A stretch of DNA of 57,600 nt from an uncultured Candidatus Thioglobus sp. (GCA_905620445.1 CAJQTP010000020.1:1-57600), one strand, 5' to 3'; counted from the first letter of the stretch, positions 1 to 10,630 are shown. Numbers and translations are program-made. Notes: generated by a model not told the origin, from the letters alone.

Positions 1-2140
1 AAGCATCTTAGAGTGTATTCCTCCTGCATCTGAAATTGCAGATCTTAGAATTTTAGGCAAAGATTTAAACTTTATTCAAGCAATGACTAAAAGAGCTGAT
101 GACTTAACATCTCAAGCTCTTAGTGCCACTGATTACTCCCAGTTGGTTAAAATATCAGATAGCTTTACTAAACTTACTGACAGAGCAGAAGCTAAAACCA
201 AAACTTTAAAAGAGTTAGCGAATGATTCTAACCCCTTAACTGAAGTAAATAGCTCTGCAGAGCTGCTTGAAAAAGTTCAATTATTAGCTCAAACACTCGA
301 AACTAAAACTCAAGAACTTTCGAGTCAATATAAATCAAATGAAAATTCTTTAATTGACTCATATGGAGGCTCACTTAATGAGCTCATCAATAGAGTTGAT
401 TCAATCAGCTCGGCTGATGGTGTTGTCTCAGTATTTCCTGAACTTGAATCTTTGTTTAAGACCATTGATGAAAATATTCGTTATTTAAATAATAGTGCTG
501 AGTCACAGGGTATTGCAGATAAAGTTCAAGAACTTTCAAAAGGCTTTGCAGATAAAGCAGAGCAATATAATGATGCTTTTTTAAGTGAAATGGGCTCACA
601 AATAGCGTTATTAAATGAAAAAATCTATACATTAAAAGCTAATATAGACTACCTTAGCTCCAACTCCAATCTTCAGTTGCATTTAGATCAGCTTTCTCAA
701 ATAAGAGAGCAAGTTAATGCTTCAGCGCCAATATATAAAAATTTTCCTGGTGTTAGGGATATGATTTTCAATCTAGATACATTGAGTATTTCAACGCATG
801 CCAAAGTTACAGAAATGGTAAATAGTAATGAAATTGTATCTGACTTAATACCCTTAATAAATGATCCTGAGGCTCTCTCTAGAGCAGTCAAAGAAGCTGC
901 TATTAGAACTAATGTTAGTACAGTTGAGAGTGTGCTAATGCCACTAACATCAAAAGCTAATGAGCTCAGTGCAAAAGTAATTGAATTAGCAGGTAGATAC
1001 GATGCTGGTAATTATGGTGACATAAAACTAAGAGCGGTAGCAAGCTTTGATAAAACTGTAGAAAGGCTTGACAGGCAGTATATATCAGTTCGATCAACAG
1101 ATCCTGAGGCTCTTGGCATAAAAATTGAAGCGCTTTCTAACAACATAGAATCAAACATGGGGTCTATTCTTTCTGTTGATCCAGAATCTCAAGTAGAGTA
1201 TTTTTCCTCCATGAGTTCACGAGTTGGTGAATCAATAACTACTTCAGACTTTACTCTATTTGTTAATAATGTAATATCAATTCCAGGTGACGTGATGATG
1301 AGCTCTCGTAACTGTGTTGATGCTGCCTTTAAAGACTTTACAAGAGAGTTTGGGAGCAATATTGAAGCATTCTTTGATCCATTAATGTTTTTTTTGGTTT
1401 GGTTGGAAAGATTGTTATTGTCCACACCATGGCCGGTTTTTCTTGCGGTAGCAGGTATTCTAGCTTGGCTTGGCGCACGAAGTATTAAGGTCTCAATTTC
1501 AGTTATGCTTGCATTCTTTGCAATTGGATTTCTTGATATGTGGGATCCCATGATATCAACTGTGACAATGATTTCAGCTGCAACTCTTCTATGTTTGACC
1601 TTAGGTATGCCGCTTGGAGTATGGATGTCAAAGTCTGAAAGAGCGCAATCGTGGATAACTCCAGTACTGGATATTATGCAAACAATTCCTCCCTTTGTGT
1701 ATCTTATACCTGTTGTTATGATGTTAGGTATTGGTAAGGTGCCTGGATTAATTGCAGTTTGTATTTACGCTATGCCGCCTATTGTGAGACTAACAAATTT
1801 AGGTATACGGTTAGTTGATAAAGAAGCCATGGAGGCAGCAGATGCATTTGGTGCAACGTATAGGCAACGATTATTTATGGTACAAATTCCACTTGCTCTA
1901 CCAAATATTTTTGCTGGGATAAATCAGACTATTATGATGGCGCTAGCGATGGTTGTTATTGCTTCAATGATTGGAGTGGCAGGACTTGGACTGCCAGTGC
2001 TTCAGGCTGTTCAAAACCAATACTTATCAATGGGTACTCTAAATGGACTTGCAATTGTTGCTCTAGCAGTAATATTTGATAGAGTTTCTCAAGCGTTTGG
2101 TACTCGGATTCAAAAACACCGCTCTGGAGATGTGCTATGA
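1..2140 (+). CDS. proW: Glycine betaine/proline-type ABC transporter permease with long N-terminal extension (5' partial)
   Basis: Inner-membrane permease of a compatible-solute importer, cut by the left window edge: the frame (codons starting at base 2) is open upstream of the first ATG at 83. Counting from that ATG, residues 1 to about 410 are a Ser/Glu/Leu/Asn-rich helical, coiled-coil-like region with no recognised domain. Residues about 425-680 are a typical ProW-like membrane domain with several hydrophobic segments and a coupling loop reading EAADAFGATYRQ near residues 583-594. The stop overlaps the start of the ATPase gene (ATGA), so the two are co-translated. The substrate may be glycine betaine, proline or a related osmolyte; sequence alone does not decide. 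The long extension is unusual compared with the roughly 350-residue E. coli ProW. Confidence 0.88.
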   Translation, partial: SILECIPPASEIADLRILGKDLNFIQAMTKRADDLTSQALSATDYSQLVKISDSFTKLTDRAEAKTKTLKELANDSNPLTEVNSSAELLEKVQLLAQTLETKTQELSSQYKSNENSLIDSYGGSLNELINRVDSISSADGVVSVFPELESLFKTIDENIRYLNNSAESQGIADKVQELSKGFADKAEQYNDAFLSEMGSQIALLNEKIYTLKANIDYLSSNSNLQLHLDQLSQIREQVNASAPIYKNFPGVRDMIFNLDTLSISTHAKVTEMVNSNEIVSDLIPLINDPEALSRAVKEAAIRTNVSTVESVLMPLTSKANELSAKVIELAGRYDAGNYGDIKLRAVASFDKTVERLDRQYISVRSTDPEALGIKIEALSNNIESNMGSILSVDPESQVEYFSSMSSRVGESITTSDFTLFVNNVISIPGDVMMSSRNCVDAAFKDFTREFGSNIEAFFDPLMFFLVWLERLLLSTPWPVFLAVAGILAWLGARSIKVSISVMLAFFAIGFLDMWDPMISTVTMISAATLLCLTLGMPLGVWMSKSERAQSWITPVLDIMQTIPPFVYLIPVVMMLGIGKVPGLIAVCIYAMPPIVRLTNLGIRLVDKEAMEAADAFGATYRQRLFMVQIPLALPNIFAGINQTIMMALAMVVIASMIGVAGLGLPVLQAVQNQYLSMGTLNGLAIVALAVIFDRVSQAFGTRIQKHRSGDVL

Positions 2141-3171
2141 CGCAGGATATAAAAATCAAAATTTCAAATTTAACTAAGATTTTTGGACCTAAAGCAGACT
2201 CTGTCATAAAGTATGTTGACAACGGAATGGGAAAAGACGATCTCCTTAAGGATCATCAACATGTCCTTGGGTTGAGTAATATTAACCTTGATCTAGCAAA
2301 TAAGAATATTGAAGTTATTATGGGTCTCTCTGGTTCTGGAAAGTCCACATTGATTCGTCACATTAATCGACTTATTGAGCCTACTGCTGGTTCTATTATG
2401 ATTGGTGGTGAGGATGTAATTAAAATGCCTATGGAGCAGCTTCGTAAGTTTAGACAGCAAAAAACAGCGATGGTTTTTCAAAGTTTTGCATTACTGCCCC
2501 ATAAAACAATTATGGATAATGTTTGCCTAGGTATCCATTTACAAGGCATTAAAGGTGATGATGCTATTAAAAAAGCAAAAAAATGGATTGACCGAGTAGG
2601 ATTATCTGGCTATGAGAATCGCTACCCATCTCAACTTTCTGGTGGAATGCAGCAGCGCGTTGGACTAGCAAGAGCTTTAACTTGTGATACTGAAATATTA
2701 ATGATGGATGAGGCTTTTAGTGCCCTTGACCCTCTAATTCGAAGTGATATGCAAGATTTACTCCTAGAGCTTCAAAAAGAGCTTCACAAGACAATTGTTT
2801 TCATTACTCATGATCTTGATGAGGCGCTTAAGATTGGTGATCGTATCGCTATTTTGAATGGTGGTGAGTTGGTTCAGCATGGAACAACGCAGGAAATTTT
2901 AATGACGCCTGCCGATGACTATGTAAGGGACTTTGTGAAAAAAGTAAATCGCTCTCATGTACTTCAAACAAAATCTGTAATGACAGATCTTAAACCATCA
3001 AAGGACTCTATGACAATAGCAGTTGATGAGATGGACTCAGTCGATTCTGCTTTATGTGAAATGCTTCGTGAAAATGCCGACTGTTGTATTGTTCAAGATT
3101 CAAGTGGCTCAGTTGTAGGTTATTTAAATAAGAAAGATATTGCTGAAGTTGTTAAGCCTTTAGAAGCTTAA
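2137..3171 (+). CDS. proV: Glycine betaine/proline ABC transporter ATPase
   Basis: Cytoplasmic ATPase that powers the permease encoded just upstream, with a 4-bp ATGA overlap. The Walker A motif GLSGSGKST lies near residues 62-70, the signature LSGGMQQR near 167, and the Walker B segment ILMMDEAFSALD near 187-198. The N-terminal stretch before Walker A is the extended ProV/OpuAA form. The region from about residue 270 to the end looks like a CBS module, which in this family senses ionic strength or nucleotides. At 344 residues it is somewhat shorter than E. coli ProV (400). No substrate-binding protein gene is seen downstream; it may lie upstream of the window. Confidence 0.93.
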   Translation: MTQDIKIKISNLTKIFGPKADSVIKYVDNGMGKDDLLKDHQHVLGLSNINLDLANKNIEVIMGLSGSGKSTLIRHINRLIEPTAGSIMIGGEDVIKMPMEQLRKFRQQKTAMVFQSFALLPHKTIMDNVCLGIHLQGIKGDDAIKKAKKWIDRVGLSGYENRYPSQLSGGMQQRVGLARALTCDTEILMMDEAFSALDPLIRSDMQDLLLELQKELHKTIVFITHDLDEALKIGDRIAILNGGELVQHGTTQEILMTPADDYVRDFVKKVNRSHVLQTKSVMTDLKPSKDSMTIAVDEMDSVDSALCEMLRENADCCIVQDSSGSVVGYLNKKDIAEVVKPLEA

Positions 3172-3177
3172 AGCTTC
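3163..3177. terminator. Possible compact bidirectional terminator between convergent genes
   Basis: The palindrome GAAGCTTAAAGCTTC spans the stop codons of the convergent proV and prfC genes and is followed on the plus strand by AATTTTCT. The stem is only 5-6 bp and the T-run is interrupted, so terminator activity is a weak inference. Confidence 0.3.
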
Positions 3178-4744
3178 AATTTTCTCTTGTAGAGCTAAAG
3201 GTTAAATCTGGGTGGCGCTCGATTGTAAGCTGAAGATTGACCATACTTGGAGCTAAGTAAGAAAGCATTCCAGCGCTATCAATTGCTACATTATTTCCTG
3301 CTTTTATTTTAAGCTGATCGATATCTTTATCAAGACCAGTAACCCATCTTGCTGTAGCTACATTTATCGTTTCGAATTGACAGTCCACCCCGTACTCATA
3401 TTTAAGTCTATGCGCAACGACATCAAATTGAAGTATACCAACAGCCCCTAAAATTTGAGAGCTATTAGAAATCGGTCTAAATACTTGAGTCGCACCTTCT
3501 TCTGAGAGTTGATCTAGGCCTTTTTGTAGTGCTTTAGCTTTTAGAGGGTCCTTGAGTTGTGCTCTTCTAAAAAGCTCTGGAGCAAAGTTAGGGATACCTT
3601 GGAAGTTAATTTTCTCGCCTTGAGTAAAAGTGTCTCCAATACTAATCCCTCCATGATTATGAATTCCTATGACGTCTCCAGCATAGGCTACTTCAGTTGA
3701 GCTTCTTTCACGAGACATAAAGGTTACAGCATTTGCAATTTTTATTTGCTTTCCTGTTGGCACTTGAAGAACCTTCATTCCTTTCTGATACTCTCCGCTG
3801 ACAATGCGCATAAAAGCCAATCTGTCATGGTGTTTAGGGTCCATATTAGCTTGGATTTTAAAGATAAATCCAGTGAGTTTACCTTCTTCAGGAAGCACCT
3901 TTCTAGTATCACTTTGCCTGCTTTGAGGGATTGGAGCATATTTGATAAATCCATCTAGCAAATTTTCAATACCAAAGTTATTGATTGCTGAGCCAAAAAA
4001 TACGGGCGTCTGTTTACCCTCTAGAAAATCATTTAAGTTAAAAGGATTAGTTGTTCCGCTAATGAGTTCAATTTCATCTCGGGCTTCTTGTGCCAAATCT
4101 TCGCCCAAAATTTCATCAAGCTGAAGATTGTCAATTCCTTCAATAATTGTGTTGTCACCTATATTTGCATTTTTACCGCTTTCAAACAAATAAACTTTAT
4201 TTTCTAGAAGATGAAAAACCCCTTTGAAGCCTTTGCCCATACCAATTGGCCATGTAATTGGTGAGCATTCAATATTGAGCACTGATTCAACTTCATCCAA
4301 TAAGTCAATAGGCTCACGACCTTCACGGTCCATCTTATTGATAAAAGTGATAATTGGCGTATCACGTAGTCTGCATACTTCCATTAATTTAATCGTTCTT
4401 TGCTCAACACCTTTGGCGACATCAATAACCATCAAGGCAGAGTCCACAGCAGTTAATGTGCGGTAAGTATCCTCAGAAAAGTCTTCATGACCCGGAGTGT
4501 CTAGTAAATTAATAACGTGATTATCATAAGGGAACTGCATCACAGATGAAGTAATAGAAATGCCTCTTTCTTTTTCCATTTCCATCCAATCACTTGTAGC
4601 ATGACTATCAGCTTTTCTTGCCTTTACGCTTCCTGCAGTTTTAATAGCGCCACCATAAAGTAATAATTTTTCAGTGACTGTCGTCTTTCCAGCATCGGGG
4701 TGTGAAATGATCGCAAATGTGCGACGTTTAGAAGTTTCGGACAT
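3176..4744 (-). CDS. prfC: Peptide chain release factor 3 (RF3)
   Basis: Translational GTPase that recycles RF1/RF2 from the ribosome after termination. The N-terminal G domain starts with [12 protein letters not shown] near residues 14-25 (P-loop), DTPGHEDF is the G3 motif near residue 82, and NKMD is the G4 motif. The translation-factor domain II and the RF3 C-terminal domain follow. The length of 522 residues is close to the 529 of E. coli RF3. The stop nearly touches the convergent proV stop, and 5 bp separate its start from dcd upstream on the same strand, so dcd and prfC are probably co-transcribed. Confidence 0.96.
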   Translation of the reverse strand: MSETSKRRTFAIISHPDAGKTTVTEKLLLYGGAIKTAGSVKARKADSHATSDWMEMEKERGISITSSVMQFPYDNHVINLLDTPGHEDFSEDTYRTLTAVDSALMVIDVAKGVEQRTIKLMEVCRLRDTPIITFINKMDREGREPIDLLDEVESVLNIECSPITWPIGMGKGFKGVFHLLENKVYLFESGKNANIGDNTIIEGIDNLQLDEILGEDLAQEARDEIELISGTTNPFNLNDFLEGKQTPVFFGSAINNFGIENLLDGFIKYAPIPQSRQSDTRKVLPEEGKLTGFIFKIQANMDPKHHDRLAFMRIVSGEYQKGMKVLQVPTGKQIKIANAVTFMSRERSSTEVAYAGDVIGIHNHGGISIGDTFTQGEKINFQGIPNFAPELFRRAQLKDPLKAKALQKGLDQLSEEGATQVFRPISNSSQILGAVGILQFDVVAHRLKYEYGVDCQFETINVATARWVTGLDKDIDQLKIKAGNNVAIDSAGMLSYLAPSMVNLQLTIERHPDLTFSSTREN

Positions 4745-4749
4745 AATGC

Positions 4750-5316
4750 TTATGCCTTTGGCAGAGTAACGCCAGTCTGACCTTGGTATTTACCATTTCT
4801 ATCTTTATATGAAGTTTCACAGACCTCGTCAGACTCAAAAAATAGCATTTGGGCAACTCCCTCGTTGGCATATATTTTTGCTGGTAAAGGTGTCGTATTA
4901 GAAAACTCTAGTGTGACATGTCCTTCCCATTCTGGCTCAAGTGGCGTGACATTAACAATAATGCCGCATCTTGCGTATGTTGATTTTCCAAGACAGATAA
5001 CAAGTGTGGAGCGAGGAATTTTAAAGTATTCAACTGTTCTTGCTAGCGCAAAAGAATTTGGCGGAATAATGCATTCATCTGAATCGATCTCAACAAAGCT
5101 TTTGGCATTAAAATTCTTAGGGTCAACAATATTGTGATTAATATTAGTAAATATTTTAAATTCGGTGGAGCAGCGTACGTCATAGCCATAGCTTGAGGTG
5201 CCATAAGAGATTATCTTTTGATCATCTGATTGGCGTACTTGTTTTGGCTCAAATGGATGAATCATACCATTTTCAAGAGACATTTTACGAATCCATTTAT
5301 CTGATTTTATACTCAT
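4750..5316 (-). CDS. dcd: dCTP deaminase
   Basis: Deaminates dCTP to dUTP, feeding dTMP synthesis. The protein has 188 residues, as expected for the trimeric Dcd family. Visible signatures include SSYGYDVR, the segment [11 protein letters not shown] with the conserved Ser/Arg, and [10 protein letters not shown] carrying the catalytic-region Glu. The C-terminal [11 protein letters not shown] tail, which closes over the nucleotide in this family, is intact. It lies between mraY (upstream, 34-bp gap) and prfC (downstream, 5-bp gap) on the minus strand. Confidence 0.96.
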   Translation of the reverse strand: MSIKSDKWIRKMSLENGMIHPFEPKQVRQSDDQKIISYGTSSYGYDVRCSTEFKIFTNINHNIVDPKNFNAKSFVEIDSDECIIPPNSFALARTVEYFKIPRSTLVICLGKSTYARCGIIVNVTPLEPEWEGHVTLEFSNTTPLPAKIYANEGVAQMLFFESDEVCETSYKDRNGKYQGQTGVTLPKA

Positions 5317-5350
5317 GAATCGGTATTTTACAGTGCGTAAACAATCAACA

Positions 5351-6436
5351 TTATCGAATCTTTATGCTGGCTAAACTAATTAGAACCAAAATCAAGGTAA
5401 TTATCCAGAACCTAACAATAATTTTTGGCTCTTTAAGACCCTTTTTTTCATAGTGATGATGAATTGGCGCCATTAAAAAGAATCTTTTCTGAGTTCGTTT
5501 AAAGTAGCCTATTTGAATAATCACTGATAAGGTCTCGGCAACGAATATACCGCCCATTAGAATTAATAATATCTCTTGGTGAACAATAATAGCGATAACG
5601 CCTAAGATTGCGCCCAAAGATAGCGATCCAGTATCGCCCATAAATATTTCAGCTGGGTAGGTATTAAACCAAAGAAATCCAAAACCAGCTCCTACTAATG
5701 CTGCGCATAATACGAATATTTCACCTGTTCCCGGCATGAATGGCATATTAAGATAGCCCGAGAAATTATAATTTCCCCCAATATAAGCAAAAACTGCCAG
5801 CGCACCACTAATTAAAATAACAGGCATGATTGCTAAGCCATCTAGACCGTCTGTAAGATTGACAGAATTAGAGCTTCCAACAAGTGCAAACCAGCCAATA
5901 ATCAAAAAGGCAAGTGCATTAAGCGGAATAATAAGGTCCTTAAAGAATGGAACTAAAAGTTCTGCGCCAATTGTTTTAGAATTTAAGCTAAGTAGCCATA
6001 CACAAATTAATATTGCACTAATTGACTGCGCTGCAATTTTTTGTCTTCGACTGAGACCATCTGAGTTTTGTTTTTTAATTTTAAGATAGTCATCGATAAA
6101 GCCAATTGAGCTAAAAAGAAGAGCTGTAACAATTACTATCCAGAGGAAGGGGTTGTTCCAGTCTCCCCAGATAAGAACACTGATAAAAAAAGCAAAAAGT
6201 ATAAGTACTCCTCCCATAGTTGGAGTTCCTTGCTTTTCTAGGTGAGTTTCTGGACCGTCCTCACGAACCACTTGACCAATTTGATAGTGCTGTAGTTTTG
6301 AAATAATCCATTTTCCAAGAACTAATGTAATGAGAAGGGCGGTCATCATTGCAAAGACAGCTCTTACAGTTAAATAGCTTAAAACATTAAAGCCAGTATC
6401 TAGTGTGGAAAGGAAGCTTAATATTTCTAGAAACAT
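5351..6436 (-). CDS. mraY: Phospho-N-acetylmuramoyl-pentapeptide transferase
   Basis: Integral membrane enzyme that transfers phospho-MurNAc-pentapeptide from UDP to undecaprenyl phosphate to make lipid I in peptidoglycan synthesis. The 361 residues carry about ten hydrophobic segments. Family motifs seen are [14 protein letters not shown] (the conserved Asp pair), [20 protein letters not shown] and MAPIHHHYE. The length matches E. coli MraY (360). The gene stands apart from any dcw cluster: its neighbours here are dcd and a peptidyl-prolyl isomerase. The 3-bp gap to the isomerase gene upstream suggests one transcript. Confidence 0.97.
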   Translation of the reverse strand: MFLEILSFLSTLDTGFNVLSYLTVRAVFAMMTALLITLVLGKWIISKLQHYQIGQVVREDGPETHLEKQGTPTMGGVLILFAFFISVLIWGDWNNPFLWIVIVTALLFSSIGFIDDYLKIKKQNSDGLSRRQKIAAQSISAILICVWLLSLNSKTIGAELLVPFFKDLIIPLNALAFLIIGWFALVGSSNSVNLTDGLDGLAIMPVILISGALAVFAYIGGNYNFSGYLNMPFMPGTGEIFVLCAALVGAGFGFLWFNTYPAEIFMGDTGSLSLGAILGVIAIIVHQEILLILMGGIFVAETLSVIIQIGYFKRTQKRFFLMAPIHHHYEKKGLKEPKIIVRFWIITLILVLISLASIKIR

Positions 6437-6439
6437 TTT

Positions 6440-7432
6440 TTATTTATCCTTTGCAGAAATTAGAATTAGCTCAAATATTATGAATGAGTCTTGAGGTATA
6501 TTGCCGCTTGGAGCATCACCAAATACATATTCATAAGTTGCAATAATAGTGCGCTCTTCTCCAATTGTCATTGCTTGAGTATTTTCCTCAATAATTCTAA
6601 TTATTTCACCACTTCCAAGTGTGAGGTCAATTGGACTTCCTGGCGCGCGCATTATTTGTCCACTGTTAGCTTTGAGCGCTACATCTAATGAAACAAGCTG
6701 GCCATTGGTTGCTAGATTGCCATCACCTTTCTTATTAATTCTTGTAAAGTATCCTAAATCATTTTTTGTAGCATCAGGATAAGTGGAGAAGGCAAAGTCT
6801 TCAAAGTCAATTTGACGCAAGGCTTGTTGAGCAATGATTCCTTCATTTGCTCTTGTCAAAAGATCATTAAATGCACCCTCATTAGCAATAAAATTATTTG
6901 CATCATCACCAGAACGCTCAATTTTTACAGCCTCCAGAGTGTCACCTTGTTTGATGGAGTTTACAACTTCCATCCCCTCAACGACATGACCAAAAACAGT
7001 ATGCTTTCCATCTAGCCATGGAGTAGGCACATGAGTTATAAAAAATTGTGATCCATTGGTTGCCGGCCCAGAGTTAGCCATTGATAGTACGCCAGGTTTG
7101 TCATGCATTAAGTCAGTAAATTCATCTGCAAACCTATAGCCAGGTCCGCCAGTACCATCTCCTTTTGGATCTCCACCTTGAATCATAAAGTCATCTATTA
7201 CTCTATGAAAAGATATCCCATCATAAAAAGGAACGCCAATATCCTTGTTACTTTTTTTAGTGCCTTCTGATAATGCAATAAAGTTGATTACAGTGAGCGG
7301 TGCTTTTTTATATGCCAGCTCAACAACTATTTTTCCCTTGTTGGTTTGCAAATGTGCATAAATTCCATCATTAGTTGCCGCAAATGAAATAGAAGATAAT
7401 AATAAGGAAAAAACAACTAAAAGTATTCTCAT
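6440..7432 (-). CDS. Periplasmic peptidyl-prolyl isomerase, cyclophilin-FKBP-like fusion
   Basis: Predicted secreted folding catalyst. I start it at the ATG at 7432, preceded by AGGG, which gives a clean signal peptide ([19 protein letters not shown]). A longer frame begins at 7474 but adds a non-signal stretch. Residues about 25-185 are a cyclophilin domain with [15 protein letters not shown], the NGSQFFIT core and [10 protein letters not shown], so the catalytic Arg and Trp equivalents are present. From about residue 245 a second domain resembles [13 protein letters not shown], then TIGEERTI, then [14 protein letters not shown]. Several aromatic residues lining a normal FKBP pocket appear to be missing there, so the second half may be structural or chaperone-like. 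It sits directly upstream of mraY. Confidence 0.85.
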   Translation of the reverse strand: MRILLVVFSLLLSSISFAATNDGIYAHLQTNKGKIVVELAYKKAPLTVINFIALSEGTKKSNKDIGVPFYDGISFHRVIDDFMIQGGDPKGDGTGGPGYRFADEFTDLMHDKPGVLSMANSGPATNGSQFFITHVPTPWLDGKHTVFGHVVEGMEVVNSIKQGDTLEAVKIERSGDDANNFIANEGAFNDLLTRANEGIIAQQALRQIDFEDFAFSTYPDATKNDLGYFTRINKKGDGNLATNGQLVSLDVALKANSGQIMRAPGSPIDLTLGSGEIIRIIEENTQAMTIGEERTIIATYEYVFGDAPSGNIPQDSFIIFELILISAKDK

Positions 7433-7521
7433 AATAACCCTAGAAATAAAATGATTAATGATACCCAAAATCATCTTTATTTTTGCTCTGATACGTTAAA
7501 ATATGTGTCTTTTAAAAAGAA

Positions 7522-7544
7522 AATACAACTACCTTGGTTGTATT
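7522..7544 (+). other. Hairpin in the leader of the ferredoxin gene
   Basis: An 8-bp perfect stem AATACAAC/GTTGTATT with a 7-base loop TACCTTG lies about 30 bp upstream of the ferredoxin start. No T-run follows, so it is not a standard terminator. It could be an operator or an mRNA leader structure; the function is unknown. Confidence 0.35.
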
Positions 7545-7569
7545 AAATTAATATCTAAGTTGAGGGTGA

Positions 7570-7818
<249 letters not shown>

Positions 7819-7822
7819 AGTT

Positions 7823-8932
7823 TTATATCGTCTTTTTTAGTGCACTCAAGCAAAGCTCTATATTCTCTTTTCTTGAAGTGTAGCCCATGAGTCCAATTCG
7901 CCAGATCTTTCCTGCCAAGTTGCCAAGGCCAGCACCAATTTCCATATTGTAATCGTTTAGCAAAGAAGAGCGAACTTCAGCATCATTTACTCCTTCAGGA
8001 ATGAACACACTATTTAGTTGAGGCAGTCTGCTGGACTTTTCAACCAAGTAACTAATACCAAGCTCACCTAAGCCATCTCTAAGTAACTGGTGATTTTGTT
8101 GGTGCCGTTTCCATGAATCTTCAAGTCCCTCTTCACAAAGCATAACTAAAGATTCATGAAGGCCATATAGAGTATTTACTGGGGCTGTATGATGGTAAGC
8201 GCGCTTTGCCCCTTTACCCCAATAACCCATCACTAAGTTAAGGTCTAAAAACCAGCTTGTTACAGGTGTTTTTCGATTACTTATTTTATGTGTCGCTTTT
8301 TCACTAAAGCTAACTGGTGACAACCCTGGCATTGCAGAAAGACATTTTTGGGAGCCTGAATAGATCGCATCAATACCCCAATCGTCGACTCTTAATTCTG
8401 AGCCAGCTAATGAGGTTACTGCATCAACAATAGTTAAGCAGTTGTGCTTATTTGCAATTTCACATAGTAATTTTGCATCCGACAAGGCGCCTGTTGAAGT
8501 TTCTGCATGAACAAATGCAACAATTTTAGTATCAGGATTGTCAATGAGAGCTTGTTCAAGTTTTTGAGGACTAACAGGCATACCCCAATCGTCTTCAATA
8601 ATTATTGCTTGACCACCAATTCGAGTTACATTCTCTTTCATTCGAGATCCAAAAACACCATTGATACAGACTATAACCTTGTCTCCAGGCTCTACAAGAT
8701 TTACAAAGCAGGCTTCCATTCCAGCAGATCCAGGCGCTGATATAGGCATTGTTAGTGCATTTTCAGTCTTGAAAGCATATTGCAGCATTTCTTTAATTTC
8801 ATCCATCATCTCGATAAAAGCAGGATCTAGATGACCGATGGTTGTTTTTGCCATTGCATTAAGGATTCTTGGATGAACATCAGAGGGGCCAGGGCCCATA
8901 AGAGTTCTTGAAGGAGGGTTAAATGATTTCAT
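7823..8932 (-). CDS. Class V aminotransferase, serine/alanine-glyoxylate aminotransferase
   Basis: PLP enzyme that transaminates glyoxylate to glycine using serine or alanine as donor. The protein has 369 residues, normal for the family. It opens with the typical PGPSDVHPRIL segment. The PLP-binding Lys lies in GSQKCLSAMPG near residue 196, preceded by DAVTSLAGSELRVDDWGID, which carries the cofactor Asp. Serine as amino donor (SgaA, serine cycle) and alanine (AGXT type) cannot be separated by eye. The glycolate oxidase operon starts just beyond the divergent gap and makes the glyoxylate substrate, which supports the role. Confidence 0.9.
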   Translation of the reverse strand: MKSFNPPSRTLMGPGPSDVHPRILNAMAKTTIGHLDPAFIEMMDEIKEMLQYAFKTENALTMPISAPGSAGMEACFVNLVEPGDKVIVCINGVFGSRMKENVTRIGGQAIIIEDDWGMPVSPQKLEQALIDNPDTKIVAFVHAETSTGALSDAKLLCEIANKHNCLTIVDAVTSLAGSELRVDDWGIDAIYSGSQKCLSAMPGLSPVSFSEKATHKISNRKTPVTSWFLDLNLVMGYWGKGAKRAYHHTAPVNTLYGLHESLVMLCEEGLEDSWKRHQQNHQLLRDGLGELGISYLVEKSSRLPQLNSVFIPEGVNDAEVRSSLLNDYNMEIGAGLGNLAGKIWRIGLMGYTSRKENIELCLSALKKTI

Positions 8933-9197
8933 AAGTTTTTTTTAAGGAAATATAATTAATAACTCTTTATAATGTTTTCAGTTCCGATTATTATCATAGA
9001 TTCTGTGTAAAGATTTTTTAATAATATTCATAGCGACTTGAACTATATTAATTGAGCCACTAATTAATTAAGTTACTATAGGCATAAGTTAATAGAGTGC
9101 ATCAACATTAATGTTTCATTCTATGAAACTAGATTTCATTTTATTTGATTTTTTAAAAAAAACAAGTTTTAACATTAATTATTTAAATGTAAGTTAT

Positions 9198-10628
9198 ATG
9201 TCTATAATTTCACAATTAACCAAGGCTTTGCCAAAAAATTCAGTCATATTTGGGGAAGAGAATACTCGCCCTTTCGAATGTGATGGACTTAGTGTTTATA
9301 AACAAAAACCCTTAGCTGTTGCTTTGCCTAGTAACGTTAACCAAATTAAAAAGGTTTTGGAGATTTGTAAGAAAAACAATACTCCTGTCGTTACAAGAGG
9401 CGCTGGAACTGGATTGTCTGGAGGCGCTTTGCCTCTTAAGGACAGCGTCGTTCTTGGGCTTTCAAAGTTAACTCGTGTTATATCTATTGATCTAGAAGCT
9501 CAAACAGCAATAGTTGAGCCAGGAGTGCGTAATATTGCTATTAGTGAGGCAGTTGAAGAGTATGGTTTGTATTATGCTCCCGATCCCTCTTCTCAAATAG
9601 CGTGCACTATTGGCGGAAACGTTGCAGAGAATTCAGGCGGCGTACATTGCCTTAAGTATGGACTAACTGTTCAAAACTTAGAGGCAGTAAAAATATTAAC
9701 AATAGACGGCGAAGAGCTACTTCTTTCGAGACAAGATGAAGGTATGGGTTTACTGGCATTAATGACTGGATCAGAAGGACTCTTGGGCGTTATATCTGAA
9801 ATTACCGTTAAGCTGACTAAAAAACCACAACAAGCAAAACTTATAATGGCCGGTTTTAATAGCGTTAGAGATTGTGCTAATGCAGTTGCATCAATTATTA
9901 AGATTGGCGTCATACCAGCTGGTTTGGAGATGATGGATCAATTTGCTATAGAGGCATCTGAAGCATTTGCTCAAGCAGGATACCCACTTGATGCTAAGGC
10001 ACTTTTACTGTGTGAGTTAGATGGCTCTGAAGACTTGGTAGAAGACGACTTAAATAAAGTAATGGGTATACTTTCTAAAGCGACTTCTGTAAGAGTTTCA
10101 GAAAACGAGGAGGAACGATTACTTTTCTGGAAGGGGAGGAAGTCAGCATTTCCTGCAGTTGGCAGACTGTCTCCAGATTATTATTGTATGGACGGAACTA
10201 TTCCAAAAAGGCATCTTGGTGATGTTCTTGAAAAAATTAATGACCTCTCAAAACATTATGGCCTTAGAGTTGCCAATGTTTTCCATGCCGGTGATGGTAA
10301 TTTACATCCCCTCATATTATATGATGCTGGGAAGCCAGGGGAGTTAGAGAAAACAGAGGCTTTTGGGATGGACATATTAAAGCTTTGCGTTGAAGTCGGC
10401 GGCTCAATAACTGGAGAGCATGGAGTTGGGGTTGAAAAGCTAGATGCAATGTGCCATCAATATAGTGCTGCTGAATTGGATGTTTTTCATCAAATTAAGG
10501 CTGCCTTTGACCCTCATGAACTTCTGAACCCAGGTAAGGCTGTGCCAACTCTTCATCGATGCGCTGAGTTAGGTAATATGCATGTCCACCATGGCAAGCT
10601 ACCTCATCCAGAATTGGAGCGATTCTGA
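9198..10628 (+). CDS. glcD: Glycolate oxidase FAD-binding subunit GlcD
   Basis: FAD-linked subunit of glycolate dehydrogenase, oxidising glycolate to glyoxylate. I start it at the ATG at 9198 (476 residues); an in-frame ATG at 9111 adds 29 Phe/Asn-rich residues absent from usual GlcD N-termini. The PCMH-type FAD domain shows TRGAGTGLSGGALP and a Gly-rich TIGGNVAENSGG loop. The C-terminal FAD-oxidase domain has HAGDGNLHP and GGSITGEHGVGVEK. The gene is followed after 2 bp by glcE and then glcF, so the full three-subunit complex is encoded here. E. coli GlcD has 499 residues. Confidence 0.93.
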   Translation: MSIISQLTKALPKNSVIFGEENTRPFECDGLSVYKQKPLAVALPSNVNQIKKVLEICKKNNTPVVTRGAGTGLSGGALPLKDSVVLGLSKLTRVISIDLEAQTAIVEPGVRNIAISEAVEEYGLYYAPDPSSQIACTIGGNVAENSGGVHCLKYGLTVQNLEAVKILTIDGEELLLSRQDEGMGLLALMTGSEGLLGVISEITVKLTKKPQQAKLIMAGFNSVRDCANAVASIIKIGVIPAGLEMMDQFAIEASEAFAQAGYPLDAKALLLCELDGSEDLVEDDLNKVMGILSKATSVRVSENEEERLLFWKGRKSAFPAVGRLSPDYYCMDGTIPKRHLGDVLEKINDLSKHYGLRVANVFHAGDGNLHPLILYDAGKPGELEKTEAFGMDILKLCVEVGGSITGEHGVGVEKLDAMCHQYSAAELDVFHQIKAAFDPHELLNPGKAVPTLHRCAELGNMHVHHGKLPHPELERF

Positions 10629-10630
10629 TT

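Noticed and set aside
1189-1551. Minus-strand open frame inside the permease gene, and similar frames opposite ileS, gatA, mraY and others
   Set aside because: They lie wholly within well-supported genes, lack ribosome sites and have no recognisable domain; treated as shadows.
9111-9197. N-terminal extension of GlcD from the first ATG
   Set aside because: The 29 added residues are Phe/Asn-rich, unlike GlcD N-termini, and there is no ribosome site. ATG 9198 is preferred, though its own ribosome site is also weak.
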